A program made the position numbers and the translations under genes. The notes beneath the pieces are model-generated. The model saw only the letters and a list, made by a program, of their open reading frames with translations. It was not told the origin of the DNA and searched no databases. A stretch of DNA of 60,462 nt from Chitinophagaceae bacterium (GTDB lineage Bacteria; Bacteroidota; Bacteroidia; Chitinophagales; Chitinophagaceae). The stretch spans positions 1 to 60,462 of the forward strand of contig CANCPA010000005.1 of assembly GCA_947379895.1 (NCBI GenBank), read 5' to 3'. Positions 1 through 9,787 of this stretch are shown here, piece after piece; within the stretch, counting starts at the first letter, position 1; each line of letters begins with the position of its first letter.

Positions 1-1611
1 ATCGAAGCAAGAAACAAAATGAAGAAAGGCGTTGACACTTTGGCAAACGCTGTAAAAGTAACATTGGGACCTAAAGGTCGTAATGTAGTTATAGAAAAGA
101 AATTCGGTGCACCTCAAGTTACTAAAGATGGTGTTTCTGTAGCTAAAGAAATTGAATTGGAGGATCCAATTGAAAATATGGGTGCACAAATGGTGAAAGA
201 AGTAGCTTCAAAAACTGCAGATATCGCAGGTGATGGTACTACTACTGCAACTGTTTTGGCTCAATCTATTATTAGCGAAGGTTTGAAGAATGTTGCTGCA
301 GGTGCAAATCCAATGGATTTGAAACGTGGCATCGATAAGGCTGTAACTAAGGTCATTGCTAACTTGAAATCTCAATCTCAAGCAGTTGGAGACGACAGCA
401 AAAAGATTGAACAAGTAGCTACAATTTCTGCAAACAGTGATGCTGTTATCGGTAAGTTGATTGCTGATGCAATGGCAAAGGTTGGTAAAGAAGGTGTTAT
501 TACTGTTGAAGAAGCAAAGGGTACTGATACTACAGTTGATGTAGTAGAAGGTATGCAATTTGATCGTGGTTATATCTCTCCTTATTTTGTTACAAATAGC
601 GAAAAAATGGAAGTTGAATTGCAAAATCCTTTTATCTTAATTTATGATAAGAAGATTTCTGCAATGAAGGATATCCTTCATATCTTAGAAAAAGTTGCTC
701 AAAGCGGTCGTCCTTTGGTAATCATCGCTGAAGATTTAGAAGGTGAAGCATTGGCTACATTGGTTGTAAACAAATTACGTGGCACAATCAAGGTTGCTGC
801 TGTTAAGGCTCCTGGATTTGGAGATAGAAGAAAAGAAATGTTGACTGATATTGCTATCCTTACTGCAGGAACTGTTGTAAGTGAAGAGCAAGGTTACAAA
901 TTAGAAAATGCTGATTTAACTTATTTGGGTCAAGCATCTTCAATCACAATTGATAAAGATAATACTACTATCGTAGGTGGTAAAGGAACTAAGGAAGATA
1001 TCACTGCTCGTGTAAATCAAATTAAGGCACAAGTTGAAAATACAACTTCTGACTACGATCGTGAAAAACTACAAGAGCGTTTGGCTAAGTTGAGCGGTGG
1101 AGTTGCAGTTCTTTATGTAGGTGCTGCTACAGAAGTAGAAATGAAGGAAAAGAAAGACCGCGTTGATGATGCTTTACACGCAACTCGTGCTGCTGTTGAA
1201 GAAGGTATCGTTCCAGGTGGTGGTGTTGCTTACATCCGTGCTATCGAAAGTCTTGAAGGGTTGAAGGGTGACAATGTAGATGAGACAACAGGTATCCAAA
1301 TTGTTAAACGTGCTATCGAAGAACCTCTTCGTCAAATAGTGGTTAACAGTGGAATTGAAGGTTCAATCGTAGTACAAAAGATCAAGGAAGGAAAAGCTGA
1401 CTTTGGTTTCAATGCACGTACTGAAGTTTACGAAAACTTGTTGGCTGCGGGTGTTATCGATCCAACTAAGGTTACTCGTGTTGCTTTGGAAAATGCAGCA
1501 TCAATTGCAGGTATGTTGTTAACAACAGAATGTGTTATTGCTGATAAGCCTAAGAAAGATGAAGGTGGTTCTCATGGTGCTCCTGATATGGGCGGTATGG
1601 GTGGATATTAA
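1..1611 (+). CDS. groEL: Chaperonin GroEL (60 kDa), 5'-truncated by window edge
   Basis: ATP-driven cytosolic chaperonin that folds proteins with GroES. The frame is open from base 1 (reads [20 protein letters not shown]), so the gene starts upstream of the window and only about 8 N-terminal residues are missing; the ATG at 19 is an internal Met, not the start. Seen: the ATP-binding stretch [10 protein letters not shown], the [10 protein letters not shown] motif, the apical domain, and the typical Gly/Met-rich tail ending GGMGGY. Length fits the family (about 540 aa). groES would be expected just upstream, outside the window. A strong terminator follows at 1631. Identification is certain. Confidence 0.98.
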   Translation: MEARNKMKKGVDTLANAVKVTLGPKGRNVVIEKKFGAPQVTKDGVSVAKEIELEDPIENMGAQMVKEVASKTADIAGDGTTTATVLAQSIISEGLKNVAAGANPMDLKRGIDKAVTKVIANLKSQSQAVGDDSKKIEQVATISANSDAVIGKLIADAMAKVGKEGVITVEEAKGTDTTVDVVEGMQFDRGYISPYFVTNSEKMEVELQNPFILIYDKKISAMKDILHILEKVAQSGRPLVIIAEDLEGEALATLVVNKLRGTIKVAAVKAPGFGDRRKEMLTDIAILTAGTVVSEEQGYKLENADLTYLGQASSITIDKDNTTIVGGKGTKEDITARVNQIKAQVENTTSDYDREKLQERLAKLSGGVAVLYVGAATEVEMKEKKDRVDDALHATRAAVEEGIVPGGGVAYIRAIESLEGLKGDNVDETTGIQIVKRAIEEPLRQIVVNSGIEGSIVVQKIKEGKADFGFNARTEVYENLLAAGVIDPTKVTRVALENAASIAGMLLTTECVIADKPKKDEGGSHGAPDMGGMGGY

Positions 1612-1630
1612 TATTCAGACTTACTTATAT

Positions 1631-1673
1631 AAAAGTCCTGCTTACTCTAAAGTGAGCGGGACTTTTTTTTTTT
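1631..1673 (+). terminator. Rho-independent terminator of groEL
   Basis: An inverted repeat (AGTCCTGCTTAC / GTGAGCGGGACT, with G-T pairs) with a short loop is followed by a run of about 11 T. It lies 20 bp after the groEL stop. Confidence 0.85.
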
Positions 1674-1710
1674 GAATGAATTTTTAATTTTGATTAGTTT
1701 GAATTTAAAA

Positions 1711-1746
1711 GGGAGAAGAATTGTAGATTAATACAGTTCTTCTCCC
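1711..1746. terminator. Hairpin between convergent groEL and fabH
   Basis: A perfect 10-bp stem (GGGAGAAGAA / TTCTTCTCCC) with a 16-nt loop lies between the convergent genes. T-rich sequence lies on both sides, so it could end transcription of fabH on the minus strand. No long U-tract follows directly, so terminator function is inferred. Confidence 0.55.
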
Positions 1747-1814
1747 TTTAATTTAATACAGAAATTGTTTTAAGTTAAAATTGAAAATTAATCAATTTAA
1801 CCCTGATTATATTT

Positions 1815-2804
1815 CTAGAATCCCCACTTCACTAAAGTTGCGCCCCAAGTAAAGCCCCCACCGAAAGCAGCAAGTACTAGGTTGTCGCCTTTTTTTAATT
1901 TATCTTTCCAATCCCATAAGCAAAGCGGAATTGTTGCAGCTGTTGTGTTACCATAACGGGCGATATTAATCATTACCTTTTCAATTGGTAATCCCATTCT
2001 ATTAGCAGTTGCATCAATAATCCGAAGATTTGCCTGATGTGGAACTAACCAATTTACATCATCACCAGTAAGGTTATTACGTTCCAATAATTCAGCACTA
2101 ACATCAGCCATGCCTTTTACTGCGTATTTAAATACAGACTTACCTTCTTGAAAAATATAGTGTTCCTTTGAAAGGACGGTATCTACTGTAGCAGGTCTTA
2201 ACGAACCACCTGCTTTAATATGTAAGAAATCCTTGCCGGATCCATCGCTTTTCAACAAGCTGTCCTGTACACCATAACCTTCAGTGTTAGGTTCCAATAA
2301 TACAGCAGCGGCACCATCACCAAAAATAATACAGTTGTTACGTTCTGTATAATCAATGATGCTACTCATTTTATCAGCACCTAATACGATAACTTTTTTA
2401 TATCTACCACTTTCAATATAACTAGCTCCAGTTGTTAAGGCAAAAAGAAACCCACTGCAAGCAGCACTCAAATCATAACCAAAAGCATTTGTAGCTCCTA
2501 CTCTATGCGAAATTATATTAGCTGTAGAAGGGAAAAACATATCAGGGGTAACAGTTGCACAGATAATGCAATCAATCTCAAGTGGATCAATATTTCTTTG
2601 TTTTAATAAGTCTAAAACAGCTGGGACACCTAAATCACTTGTAGCAGTACCAGGTTCTTTCAAGATTCGTCTTTCAGAAATTCCTGTTCTAGTTCTAATC
2701 CATTCATCGTTAGTATCAACCATTTTCTCTAGGTCAAAATTGGTCAACTTCGTCTCAGGAACATACCCACCTATTGCGGTAATGGCAGCAGTTATTTTAC
2801 TCAT
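1815..2804 (-). CDS. fabH: 3-oxoacyl-[acyl-carrier-protein] synthase III
   Basis: Condenses an acyl-CoA primer with malonyl-ACP to begin type II fatty acid synthesis in the cytosol. The 329-aa length is normal. The catalytic triad is visible: Cys116 in DLSAACSGFL, His256 in VPHQANLRII and Asn286 in YGNTTAATIP. The N-terminal motif NDEWIRTRTGISERR is the CoA-binding segment of the family. The start is the ATG at 2804; the next gene on that side is divergent, leaving a 336-bp gap. It stands alone, not in a fab/plsX cluster, which suggests one of several FabH paralogues as is common in Bacteroidota (inference). Confidence 0.96.
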   Translation of the reverse strand: MSKITAAITAIGGYVPETKLTNFDLEKMVDTNDEWIRTRTGISERRILKEPGTATSDLGVPAVLDLLKQRNIDPLEIDCIICATVTPDMFFPSTANIISHRVGATNAFGYDLSAACSGFLFALTTGASYIESGRYKKVIVLGADKMSSIIDYTERNNCIIFGDGAAAVLLEPNTEGYGVQDSLLKSDGSGKDFLHIKAGGSLRPATVDTVLSKEHYIFQEGKSVFKYAVKGMADVSAELLERNNLTGDDVNWLVPHQANLRIIDATANRMGLPIEKVMINIARYGNTTAATIPLCLWDWKDKLKKGDNLVLAAFGGGFTWGATLVKWGF

Positions 2805-3140
2805 GTAGTCGTTTTAATTAAATAATTTTTGCACTAGCGGCGTAAAAGTAAAAGTTTTAGAACACATTTATGCCCTTCTTAACTTTCATTTACAATAATA
2901 AAGCGATTTTAAAGTATAATAAAGCAAAAAATGTTATTGATCAGCCTCATTTTCTGAAATTATCAGCTGATGCTTGATATTATTTAAATAAACTAATGTC
3001 TTTTTTTGAATTTATTTGGCAATAATATTAGTAGGATGTCTTTTTATTTTTTCGAATCTGAATATCTTTCTATATTTTAACAGAAAAGTTTTTATTGTAA
3101 TTCATATCCCACTAGATTTGTAGGCTTATATTGATATAAT
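2805..3140. other. Intergenic gap between divergent fabH and the permease fusion gene
   Basis: AT-rich, no credible ORF or RNA. It should hold the promoters of both divergent genes. A TATAATTTG string at 3134-3143 overlaps the chosen TTG start of the downstream gene, so that start could lie slightly further in. Confidence 0.5.
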
Positions 3141-4724
3141 TTGGAACGAACAAATACTCTTTTCCCTGTTTTTTTGAAACTCGAGAAGCTGCGGTTATTA
3201 ATTATTGGAGGTGGCTTTATTGGGCTAGAAAAATTACAAGCGGTAATAAATAATTCGCCTGCTACAAAGATTACTCTCATAGGAATTACAATTAGTATTG
3301 AAATAAAAGAAATTGCTAAAGATTATCCTAATATCACATTACTTGAAAAGCCATATCAGTATGAAGACTTAAATAATCATGATTTGGTTATTGCGGCTGT
3401 AAATGATTTGGAAATTGCAAGTATTATAGCAATCGATTCAAAGAGAAAGGGAATCCTGATTAATGCAGCTGATAAACCAGAATTATGTGATTTATATTTA
3501 GGAAGTATTGTAAAAAAAGGTAATCTTAAAATAGCCATTTCTACAAATGGTAAGTCACCGACTATTGCTAAGCGTTTAAAAGAAATGCTGAATGATATAT
3601 TACCTGATCAAATTGATGATCTTTTAAATAACATGCAATCATACCGAAATCAATTGAAGGGAGATTTTGAGAACAAAGTGAATACTTTAAACGAAGCAAC
3701 AAAATCACTTGTGGCTAAACAAAATGAGTTGATAAAAGAACAAGCTATGGTAAAAGAAGTAGAAGTAAGTGAAGAATCGAAAACACTTGCAGCAAAACAG
3801 CTAGGATATTTAAGTGACAAACCGGGACAAAAAAAATGGCAACAAATAGTTAAATGGTGTCTTTTTGCATTCTTTTTTATGATTGTAGGTCATGCTTTTT
3901 TTACCTATTTTCCATTTCATGCTATAATTTCTACTTTTAATTCAATTCCTGATGAAATTGATACTAAGTCTTTTCTGTTAATGTTACTAGCAGGTTTTAT
4001 TGCTCAAATGACAGACGGGAGTTTAGGTATGGGATATGGCACCATCTCAACAACTTTTTTGTTGGCAATTGGCGTTAATCCTGCTGTAGTGAGTAGTAGA
4101 GTCCATTCGGCAAGAGTTTTTAGCAGTGGAGTGTCGGGTTATAGTCATCATCGTTTTGGAAATATCAATAAAAAATTATTTAGAGCATTAGTTGTACCGG
4201 GTGTAATAGGTGCAATTGCGGGAGCAACTTTGGCAGTATATGCAAAGGAATATTCAAATTATGTGAGGGTACCTCTTTCATTTTATACTATTTATTTAGG
4301 TTACTATATTATCAAGAAAGCATTTAGAAAGAAATTAGTTGACGATAGGGTTAAAAATGCAGGTTGGTTGGCTAGTGCAGGCGGTTTTTTAGATGCATTT
4401 GCAGGTGGCGGATGGGGTTCTTTAGTTACGAGTACACTAATTTCGAAACGTAAAAGCACTCGTTATGTAATTGGTTCTGTATGTCTCGCAGAATTTTTTG
4501 TAGTTTTTGCGAGTGCAACTACCTTCTTTATCTTGTTATGTCATATACCACTTTTTGATGTTCTTGGATTAATCTTAGGGGGTGTTATTGCCGCGCCAAT
4601 TGCTGCAAGATTGGTAGGAAAAATTCCAGTTAAAAAAGTCTTAATTGGAGTTGGTGTTTTAGTTATTCTTACAAGCACAAATACACTTATAAAAAGTGTG
4701 TTAACATTAATTCACCATAAGTAG
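3141..4724 (+). CDS. Fusion: precorrin-2 dehydrogenase (CysG N-domain) + TauE/SafE permease
   Basis: Two domains in one 527-aa chain. Residues about 1-165 match the siroheme synthase N-terminal module: an NAD-binding LRLLIIGGGFIGLEKL Rossmann loop, VIAAVNDLEI, LINAADKPELCDL and AISTNGKSPTIAKRLKEML. This module oxidises precorrin-2 (and may insert iron) on the way to siroheme, the cofactor of sulfite and nitrite reductases. A charged linker (about 165-225) leads into a membrane half (about 230-527) with roughly eight hydrophobic segments and the TSUP signature FIAQMTDGSLGMGYG, repeated as FLDAFAGGGWGSLV. TSUP proteins export or import sulfur anions. Start: no ATG exists before the first motif; an in-frame stop lies at 3132 and TTG at 3141 is the only usual start codon. 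The fusion links siroheme supply to sulfite/sulfate movement (inference). Confidence 0.9.
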   Translation: MERTNTLFPVFLKLEKLRLLIIGGGFIGLEKLQAVINNSPATKITLIGITISIEIKEIAKDYPNITLLEKPYQYEDLNNHDLVIAAVNDLEIASIIAIDSKRKGILINAADKPELCDLYLGSIVKKGNLKIAISTNGKSPTIAKRLKEMLNDILPDQIDDLLNNMQSYRNQLKGDFENKVNTLNEATKSLVAKQNELIKEQAMVKEVEVSEESKTLAAKQLGYLSDKPGQKKWQQIVKWCLFAFFFMIVGHAFFTYFPFHAIISTFNSIPDEIDTKSFLLMLLAGFIAQMTDGSLGMGYGTISTTFLLAIGVNPAVVSSRVHSARVFSSGVSGYSHHRFGNINKKLFRALVVPGVIGAIAGATLAVYAKEYSNYVRVPLSFYTIYLGYYIIKKAFRKKLVDDRVKNAGWLASAGGFLDAFAGGGWGSLVTSTLISKRKSTRYVIGSVCLAEFFVVFASATTFFILLCHIPLFDVLGLILGGVIAAPIAARLVGKIPVKKVLIGVGVLVILTSTNTLIKSVLTLIHHK

Positions 4725-4785
4725 AATTAGTAGGACTTAAACTAAAAAAGCAGTAGTACTAATTAAAGCACTCACGTTAATTGAA

Positions 4786-5625
4786 TTATTTATGAATTGC
4801 TAATAATGGTAATTGACAGTGAAATGCCAATTCTTTTGTATGGCTTTTGTAGAATAAGCTTTCCAAGAAACCATGTTTCTTAGGTACAACTATTACTATA
4901 TCTGCCTCAATTTTATTTGCAAAACCGTTTATTCCTTTAACAAAATCCTGACAAATCTCAAAATGAAAGACAGGAACTATTGGATCAAGCAAGTCAATAA
5001 TGGTAAAGCACTCTTGCGAAGTACTATTAAATGAGTCATAAGCACCTGAAGCGATGTTTAAAATGTGTAGTTCACTTTTAGTAGCCTCTAAAAGTACTTT
5101 TAGTGCTAAATAAGGGAGAGTAGACTCAATATCAATAAAGTCTGAAACCAAGAGTAATTTTTTAAGTTGCTTGAAAGGAGTATGTGCAGGTACAATTATG
5201 ACGGGAATATTCGATTCACGAGCAACAATTACCGTATCACTGCCAAGTATGTTTTCTGTAATAATACCACCTCCACTAATTCCCATGATAATCAAATCAG
5301 CATTTGATTCTATACAAGTCTTATGTATATCATCCGTCAGGAACCCATAATTGGCTAATAGTGAGATTTCTACATCAGGGTGAGAAATGTCATTTAATTG
5401 AGCTTCAAACTCTAATAATCCATTTTGGGCCGCAGATTTTAATTCTTCGAAATCAAGATTTTCTACATTGTAGAGAGTCGGATCAGCGGTTACTGTAATC
5501 GGAACATTATAGGTATGATAAAAAATTATTTTTTTTGCACCAACTTGTTCGGCAAATCCTAAAGCATATAATGCAGCATTTAATGAAGCATCTGAAAAAT
5601 CGGAAGGGACTAGTATTGTTCGCAT
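4786..5625 (-). CDS. Universal stress protein, two tandem UspA domains
   Basis: The first domain (about 1-145) starts MRTILVPSDFSDASLNAALYAL and ends with the ATP-binding G-rich segment LIIMGISGGGIITENILGSDT, in which the Gly spacing of UspA ATP-binding members is roughly kept. The second domain (about 155-279) is more divergent and lacks the clear Gly motif. Cytosolic; function in stress survival is inferred from the family. It is convergent with the permease fusion gene. A paralogue of similar size and architecture lies at 18442-19263. The start ATG is at 5625. Confidence 0.9.
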   Translation of the reverse strand: MRTILVPSDFSDASLNAALYALGFAEQVGAKKIIFYHTYNVPITVTADPTLYNVENLDFEELKSAAQNGLLEFEAQLNDISHPDVEISLLANYGFLTDDIHKTCIESNADLIIMGISGGGIITENILGSDTVIVARESNIPVIIVPAHTPFKQLKKLLLVSDFIDIESTLPYLALKVLLEATKSELHILNIASGAYDSFNSTSQECFTIIDLLDPIVPVFHFEICQDFVKGINGFANKIEADIVIVVPKKHGFLESLFYKSHTKELAFHCQLPLLAIHK

Positions 5626-6018
5626 GGCAAGCGTAATTTGATTTCAAAGGTAAGAAGCTAGTTTACAAAATGGTTGACTTAAATCATACAATTTAAAAAA
5701 TGCGATTTATACAATTGATTAAATGATTTGCACGATAAAAATGATTAATTAAATTGTTATCAATTTATGCCAACAATTTTATTCGGGTTAAGATAATTTA
5801 ATTTAAAAAATGCTAGTAAGTCTGAATATATTAGTGCTTTTTGTTGGTATATACACGCTTTTAGATGACATAGTTTAGCATTGTTTAATCATAGGTGTCT
5901 CCTCAAAAAAAATCACTCGAGTGTATAAATTGACTTATAACTAAATAGGCAATCCATTTCGTAGTTATTGATAGATCTATAATAAGGATACATTTGTCTT
6001 TTCAATATAAAAGAAATT
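5626..6018. other. Gene-free gap of 393 bp
   Basis: AT-rich with no credible ORF. A 14-bp direct repeat (AATTTAAAAAATGC) occurs at about 5690 and again 110 bp later. Promoters of the divergent Usp and FkbM genes must lie here but no box is convincing. Confidence 0.4.
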
Positions 6019-6813
6019 ATGCACGTTAAGCAATTTTTGATACACCGTTTAAGAGATTTAGATGCCTCAATCAGGTCCGGAAATAAGTTAAAGTCAATGG
6101 TATTTGTGTTATTAAGACAGATTTTGATAATAGTTGGCATAAAGGAAGAGCGTATTAATAATCTGATACCCGATAGTCAAAGTAATTTGCTTGGATATCG
6201 CTTTTTTACCCGCAAACAATCGCTCGACTTTTTGTTTTGTTCTAAATATTATGAACTAGAAACGAGTGATTTTATTTTGCAAAGTAGAGGCAGCGTATTC
6301 GTAGATGTGGGAGGACACATTGGCCGATTTGCAATCTTAGCTTCACGTGGATTTGAAAAGGTGATTGCTTTTGAGCCTCATCCATCTAATTTTAAATCTC
6401 TTTGTAAAAATGTCAATTTGAATGGCCTCACAAATATAAAATTGGTGAATGCAGCTGCTTCGGATAAGGAAAGTACTATCAACTTGTCTGAAATCACGAC
6501 TAATACAGGCATGGTTCGCATCAGTGAAAATGGGAAGATTGCAATGCGCTGTAGTCCCCTTTCTAGATTGCTAACCGAGCAAGGAATTGACTTTTTAGCG
6601 ATAGATTTAATATTAATAGATGTAGAGGAACATGAATTAGAAGTGCTAGCAGGAGCTGAGGAATTATTAAGAATAGGTAATCCTAAAATTATCATAGAAT
6701 CATTTGATAATGTAGATAAGGTTGAAAAGATACTAAATGCATATGGGTATAAAAAAATAAAAATCATGGATGGATATAATTATTTGTTTATAAAGGCAGT
6801 TGAAATTTCTTAA
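6019..6813 (+). CDS. FkbM-family SAM-dependent methyltransferase
   Basis: 264 aa. The Rossmann SAM-binding motif is VFVDVGGHIGRFAILASRG at about residues 95-113, followed by the acidic ribose-binding VIAFEPHPSNF and the FkbM-typical IDVEEHELEVLAGAEELL. Members O-methylate sugars or small molecules, often in surface glycan or natural-product pathways; the substrate here cannot be told. No glycan genes flank it. The first about 60 residues are not clearly conserved and could reflect an early start choice. A toxin-antitoxin pair follows 110 bp downstream. Confidence 0.85.
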   Translation: MHVKQFLIHRLRDLDASIRSGNKLKSMVFVLLRQILIIVGIKEERINNLIPDSQSNLLGYRFFTRKQSLDFLFCSKYYELETSDFILQSRGSVFVDVGGHIGRFAILASRGFEKVIAFEPHPSNFKSLCKNVNLNGLTNIKLVNAAASDKESTINLSEITTNTGMVRISENGKIAMRCSPLSRLLTEQGIDFLAIDLILIDVEEHELEVLAGAEELLRIGNPKIIIESFDNVDKVEKILNAYGYKKIKIMDGYNYLFIKAVEIS

Positions 6814-6922
6814 AATTGAATGTTGCAGATATTTATCTAATTTAATTTTGAAAGAGTAATGGAATGCCACTCTCTATTTTTGTTTGAAAGGAAGATTATT
6901 TCAATTAATAAAGAACATAATT

Positions 6923-7159
6923 ATGTATGCAACTTATCATTTATCATCAGCAGAGGAAGTAAATACTGAAATATTGGAAGCCATCAAAGCATCCTTCAAG
7001 TCGAAGCCAATCACTATTATTGTGGAGGAAGCCGAAGGTGAATACTTATTAAGTACAGCGATGAAAGCAGAATTAGATAGTCAGCTATCTGAGACTGATG
7101 AAAATTATATTTCTGCTGCGACTTCCATACACCTTCTCAAGCAGAAATATGGCTTATAA
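6923..7159 (+). CDS. Putative antitoxin of a type II toxin-antitoxin pair
   Basis: 78 aa, acidic, beginning MYATYHLSSAEEVNTEILEAI. It has the size and pattern of small Bacteroidota antitoxins whose middle reads ITIIVEE, but I cannot assign a named family. The ATG at 6923 is preferred over an upstream in-frame ATG at 6884, because the extra 13 residues are unlike the rest. Its last 11 bases overlap the start of the toxin gene, the usual coupling for such pairs. Confidence 0.75.
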   Translation: MYATYHLSSAEEVNTEILEAIKASFKSKPITIIVEEAEGEYLLSTAMKAELDSQLSETDENYISAATSIHLLKQKYGL

Positions 7160-7490
7160 AGTAATTATTTCTAAACGTAGTAAGGATGAAATAGAAAATG
7201 CCATTAATTATTACACTTTACACAGTGAAGACGCACCAATAAACTTTATTATTTCCTTAGAAGCTGCTTATAATAAGTTCTCAATTAATCCATTTGAAAG
7301 GTTAAGATACAAGAACATCCGAGCATTACAACTAGAAAAGTTTCCGTTTGCTCTTTATTTTGTCGTCATTTCCTTGAATAATACAGTAAAAATACTTTCT
7401 TGTTTTCACAATAAAAGAAACCTTGATAAGAGACCATTAATGCTCAAACAAAAACACCCACTTCAAATATTATTGAAGTGGGTGTTTTAA
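7149..7490 (+). CDS. ParE/RelE-superfamily toxin
   Basis: 113 aa from the ATG at 7149, beginning MAYKVIISKRSKDEIENAINYY. This matches the ParE-like fold: a basic beta strand, two helices, then beta strands with FERLRYKNIRALQLEKFPFALYFVV and a terminal ILSCFHNKRN. Such proteins inhibit gyrase or cleave ribosome-bound mRNA. The start overlaps the antitoxin end. The final about 14 residues are encoded by the 16-bp-stem hairpin at 7451-7488, so the C-terminus is made of terminator DNA and the stop codon starts on the last hairpin base. Confidence 0.85.
   Translation: MAYKVIISKRSKDEIENAINYYTLHSEDAPINFIISLEAAYNKFSINPFERLRYKNIRALQLEKFPFALYFVVISLNNTVKILSCFHNKRNLDKRPLMLKQKHPLQILLKWVF
7451..7488. terminator. 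Bidirectional terminator hairpin shared by toxin gene and ahcY
   Basis: Perfect 16-bp stem (AAAACACCCACTTCAA / TTGAAGTGGGTGTTTT) with a 6-nt loop. The A/T ends of the stem supply T-runs in both directions. It sits between convergent genes and inside the 3' end of the toxin ORF. Confidence 0.85.
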
Positions 7491-7511
7491 TTATAACTAA
7501 ATGCGTACATT

Positions 7512-8837
7512 TTAGTAACGATAAGCATCTGTCTTGAATGGTCCATGTTGTGGAATACCCAAATATGCAGCTTGTTCAGGAGTCAACACATCTAATTCAA
7601 CACCAATTTTTGCAAGATGCAAACGAGCAACTTTCTCATCAAGGTGTTTCGGTAACACATAAACTTGATTTTCGTAAGCAGCACTATTTGTCCATAACTC
7701 AATTTGAGCAAGAGTTTGATTGCTGAATGAATTACTCATTACAAAGCTAGGGTGACCTGTAGCACAACCCAAATTTACCAAACGACCTTCTGCCAAAACA
7801 ATGACATCTTTTCCTTCGATGGTATATACATCCACTTGCGGCTTAATAGTATCCTTAGTATGACCATAGTTTTTGTTCAACCATGCCATATCAATTTCAA
7901 TATCAAAGTGACCGATATTACAAACAATCGCTTTGTCCTTCATCACACGGAAATGTTGTTCTGTAATCAAATCACGACAACCTGATGCAGTCACAATAAT
8001 ATCTGCTTCGGCAACAGCTTTAATCATTGGTTTCACTTCAAAACCATCCATAGCAGCTTGTAAAGCACAGATAGGATCTATTTCAGTAACGATAACTCTG
8101 CAACCTGCACCCTTCAATGAAGCTGCAGAACCCTTGCCCACATCACCATAACTACCTACAACTGCCACCTTTCCTGCCATCATAACATCAGTAGCACGAC
8201 GGATTGCATCTACCAAACTCTCCTTACAACCGTACTTGTTATCAAATTTAGATTTAGTAACAGAATCATTTACATTGATTGCAGGAATTGGTAAAGTACC
8301 CTTTGCCATACGCTCATATAAACGATGAACACCTGTAGTAGTTTCTTCGCTAAGCCCTTTAATATGTGATATTAATTCAGGGTAAGTGTCAAATGCCATA
8401 TTGGTTAAATCACCACCATCATCCAAAATCATGTTCAAAGGACGGTCAGCACCACCGAAAAACAAGGTTTGTTCGATACACCAATCAGCCTCAGATTGAG
8501 ATTGACCTTTCCAGGCAAATACACCGATGCCCGCAGCAGCGATAGCAGCAGCAGCTTGATCCTGAGTAGAGAAAATGTTGCAAGAACTCCATTTTACTTC
8601 AGCACCTAAAGCTGTTAATGTTTCTATCAATACAGCAGTTTGAATTGTCATGTGCAAACAACCTGCTATTCTTGCACCTTTTAATGGTTGGCTAGGACCA
8701 TATTCAGCACGAATCGCCATTAAACCTGGCATTTCGGCTTCTGCCAAACGGATTTCTTTTCTACCCCATTCTGCGAGGCTAATATCTGCTACCTTATATG
8801 GTAACGCAAAATTGATTGTTGAAGCTAATGTTGACAT
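7512..8837 (-). CDS. ahcY: Adenosylhomocysteinase (S-adenosyl-L-homocysteine hydrolase)
   Basis: Reversibly splits S-adenosylhomocysteine into adenosine and homocysteine, clearing the inhibitor of methyltransferases in the activated methyl cycle. 441 aa with the NAD-binding [18 protein letters not shown], catalytic-site motifs [15 protein letters not shown] and [20 protein letters not shown], and the C-terminal helix ending FKTDAYRY that reaches into the partner subunit. Start ATG at 8837, 20 bp from a perfect palindrome containing a TATATTTG box. Divergent from an Lrp-type regulator, which may control it (inference). Confidence 0.98.
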   Translation of the reverse strand: MSTLASTINFALPYKVADISLAEWGRKEIRLAEAEMPGLMAIRAEYGPSQPLKGARIAGCLHMTIQTAVLIETLTALGAEVKWSSCNIFSTQDQAAAAIAAAGIGVFAWKGQSQSEADWCIEQTLFFGGADRPLNMILDDGGDLTNMAFDTYPELISHIKGLSEETTTGVHRLYERMAKGTLPIPAINVNDSVTKSKFDNKYGCKESLVDAIRRATDVMMAGKVAVVGSYGDVGKGSAASLKGAGCRVIVTEIDPICALQAAMDGFEVKPMIKAVAEADIIVTASGCRDLITEQHFRVMKDKAIVCNIGHFDIEIDMAWLNKNYGHTKDTIKPQVDVYTIEGKDVIVLAEGRLVNLGCATGHPSFVMSNSFSNQTLAQIELWTNSAAYENQVYVLPKHLDEKVARLHLAKIGVELDVLTPEQAAYLGIPQHGPFKTDAYRY

Positions 8838-8856
8838 ACTTTGTTTTATTTAGGAG

Positions 8857-8872
8857 GCAAATATATATTTGC
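8857..8872 (-). promoter_or_regulatory. Palindromic promoter element upstream of ahcY
   Basis: GCAAATATATATTTGC is a perfect 16-bp palindrome. Read on either strand it contains TATATTTG, which fits the Bacteroidota -7 box TAnnTTTG. Its distance from the ahcY start (20 bp) suits that gene. It could also be an operator for the divergent Lrp-type protein. Confidence 0.5.
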
Positions 8873-8943
8873 AGAACAAAATAATATAGAATGTAAAATA
8901 TTTGGAATAAAATAAGGTTATTTTCGCTAATTATAGAATAAAT

Positions 8944-9456
8944 ATGCAATTAAAGATGGCAAAGGCACTCGCAAAAGAACAAACACCTATCGAAAATAGT
9001 AGCATTGATGAAAAAGACTTGTTGATTCTAAGAATTTTGCAACAAAATGCACGGGCTACTGTGAAAGAAATTGCAGATGCCGTACATTTAAGTACAACAC
9101 CTGTACATGAACGTATTAAAAGAATGGAACAAAATGGGGTGATTAAACAATATGCAACTATGTTGGATCATGCAAAAGTGAAAAAAGGATTGATGGTCAT
9201 TTGTTATGTATCGTTGAGGCAGCATGACAAGGTAGAAGGTGCCAAGTTTATTCAACGTATTCAGGAGATGAATGAGGTAATTGAGTGCTATAATATTTCG
9301 GGAGAATTCGACTTCATGCTAAAGGTAGTAGCAGCCGACATGGATGATTACTATGATTTTCATGTAAATAAATTAAGTCAGGCAGAGAATATTGGACATG
9401 TGCAAAGTGTTTTTGTGATGGGTATCATCAAGCAAACGCATGTATTAGTGTATTAA
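8944..9456 (+). CDS. Lrp/AsnC-family transcriptional regulator
   Basis: 170 aa. An N-terminal helix-turn-helix (about residues 22-75: DEKDLLILRILQQNAR, then STTPVHERIKRMEQNGVI) is followed by the RAM ligand-binding domain with the conserved NISGEFDFMLKV and final VFVMGIIKQT. Regulators of this type sense amino acids as octamers. The start could be the ATG at 8944 or the in-frame ATG at 8956, 4 codons later. It is divergent from ahcY with a 106-bp shared upstream region, so ahcY is a candidate target (inference). Confidence 0.93.
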   Translation: MQLKMAKALAKEQTPIENSSIDEKDLLILRILQQNARATVKEIADAVHLSTTPVHERIKRMEQNGVIKQYATMLDHAKVKKGLMVICYVSLRQHDKVEGAKFIQRIQEMNEVIECYNISGEFDFMLKVVAADMDDYYDFHVNKLSQAENIGHVQSVFVMGIIKQTHVLVY

Positions 9457-9484
9457 GGAACTTTAAATAAATAATGAAGTAATT

Positions 9485-9787
9485 TTATTTTCTGAATTTA
9501 CGCTTAGGGTGTTTACTTGAGTGATGAATTGAGCTAATAAATATACTTTTCTCTATCTCATTTACCTTATAAACTATGATAAAAGGAAAGGTATTAATTA
9601 ATACTTCTCTAAAATCCATATTACTTTTAATGCTATTTGCTAAAGGACTAAATGTAATAGATAGGATTTTCTTTTCAACTGCTTTTGCAAACTTGTCCCC
9701 TAACCCTTGCTGTTGATTTTCGTACCATTCATAAGCTTCTATAATGTCTTGATAAGCTTTCGGGTGTAAGAAATGGCTAAATGACAT
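9485..9787 (-). CDS. ParE/RelE-superfamily toxin (second TA pair)
   Basis: 100 aa. FSHFLHPKAYQDIIEAYEWYENQQQGLGDKF is split across the first two helices typical of ParE, and FREVLINTFPFIIVYKVNE plus a final HSSKHPKR match the C-terminal strands and basic tail. Its start overlaps the end of the upstream antitoxin gene by 11 bp. Plasmid-type stabilisation or stress role is inferred from the family. Confidence 0.85.
   Translation of the reverse strand: MSFSHFLHPKAYQDIIEAYEWYENQQQGLGDKFAKAVEKKILSITFSPLANSIKSNMDFREVLINTFPFIIVYKVNEIEKSIFISSIHHSSKHPKRKFRK

Noticed and set aside
208-624. 138-codon minus-strand frame inside groEL
   Set aside because: Shadow of a strongly coding groEL frame.
5304-5498. 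Small plus-strand frame within the Usp gene
   Set aside because: Antisense shadow, no family pattern.
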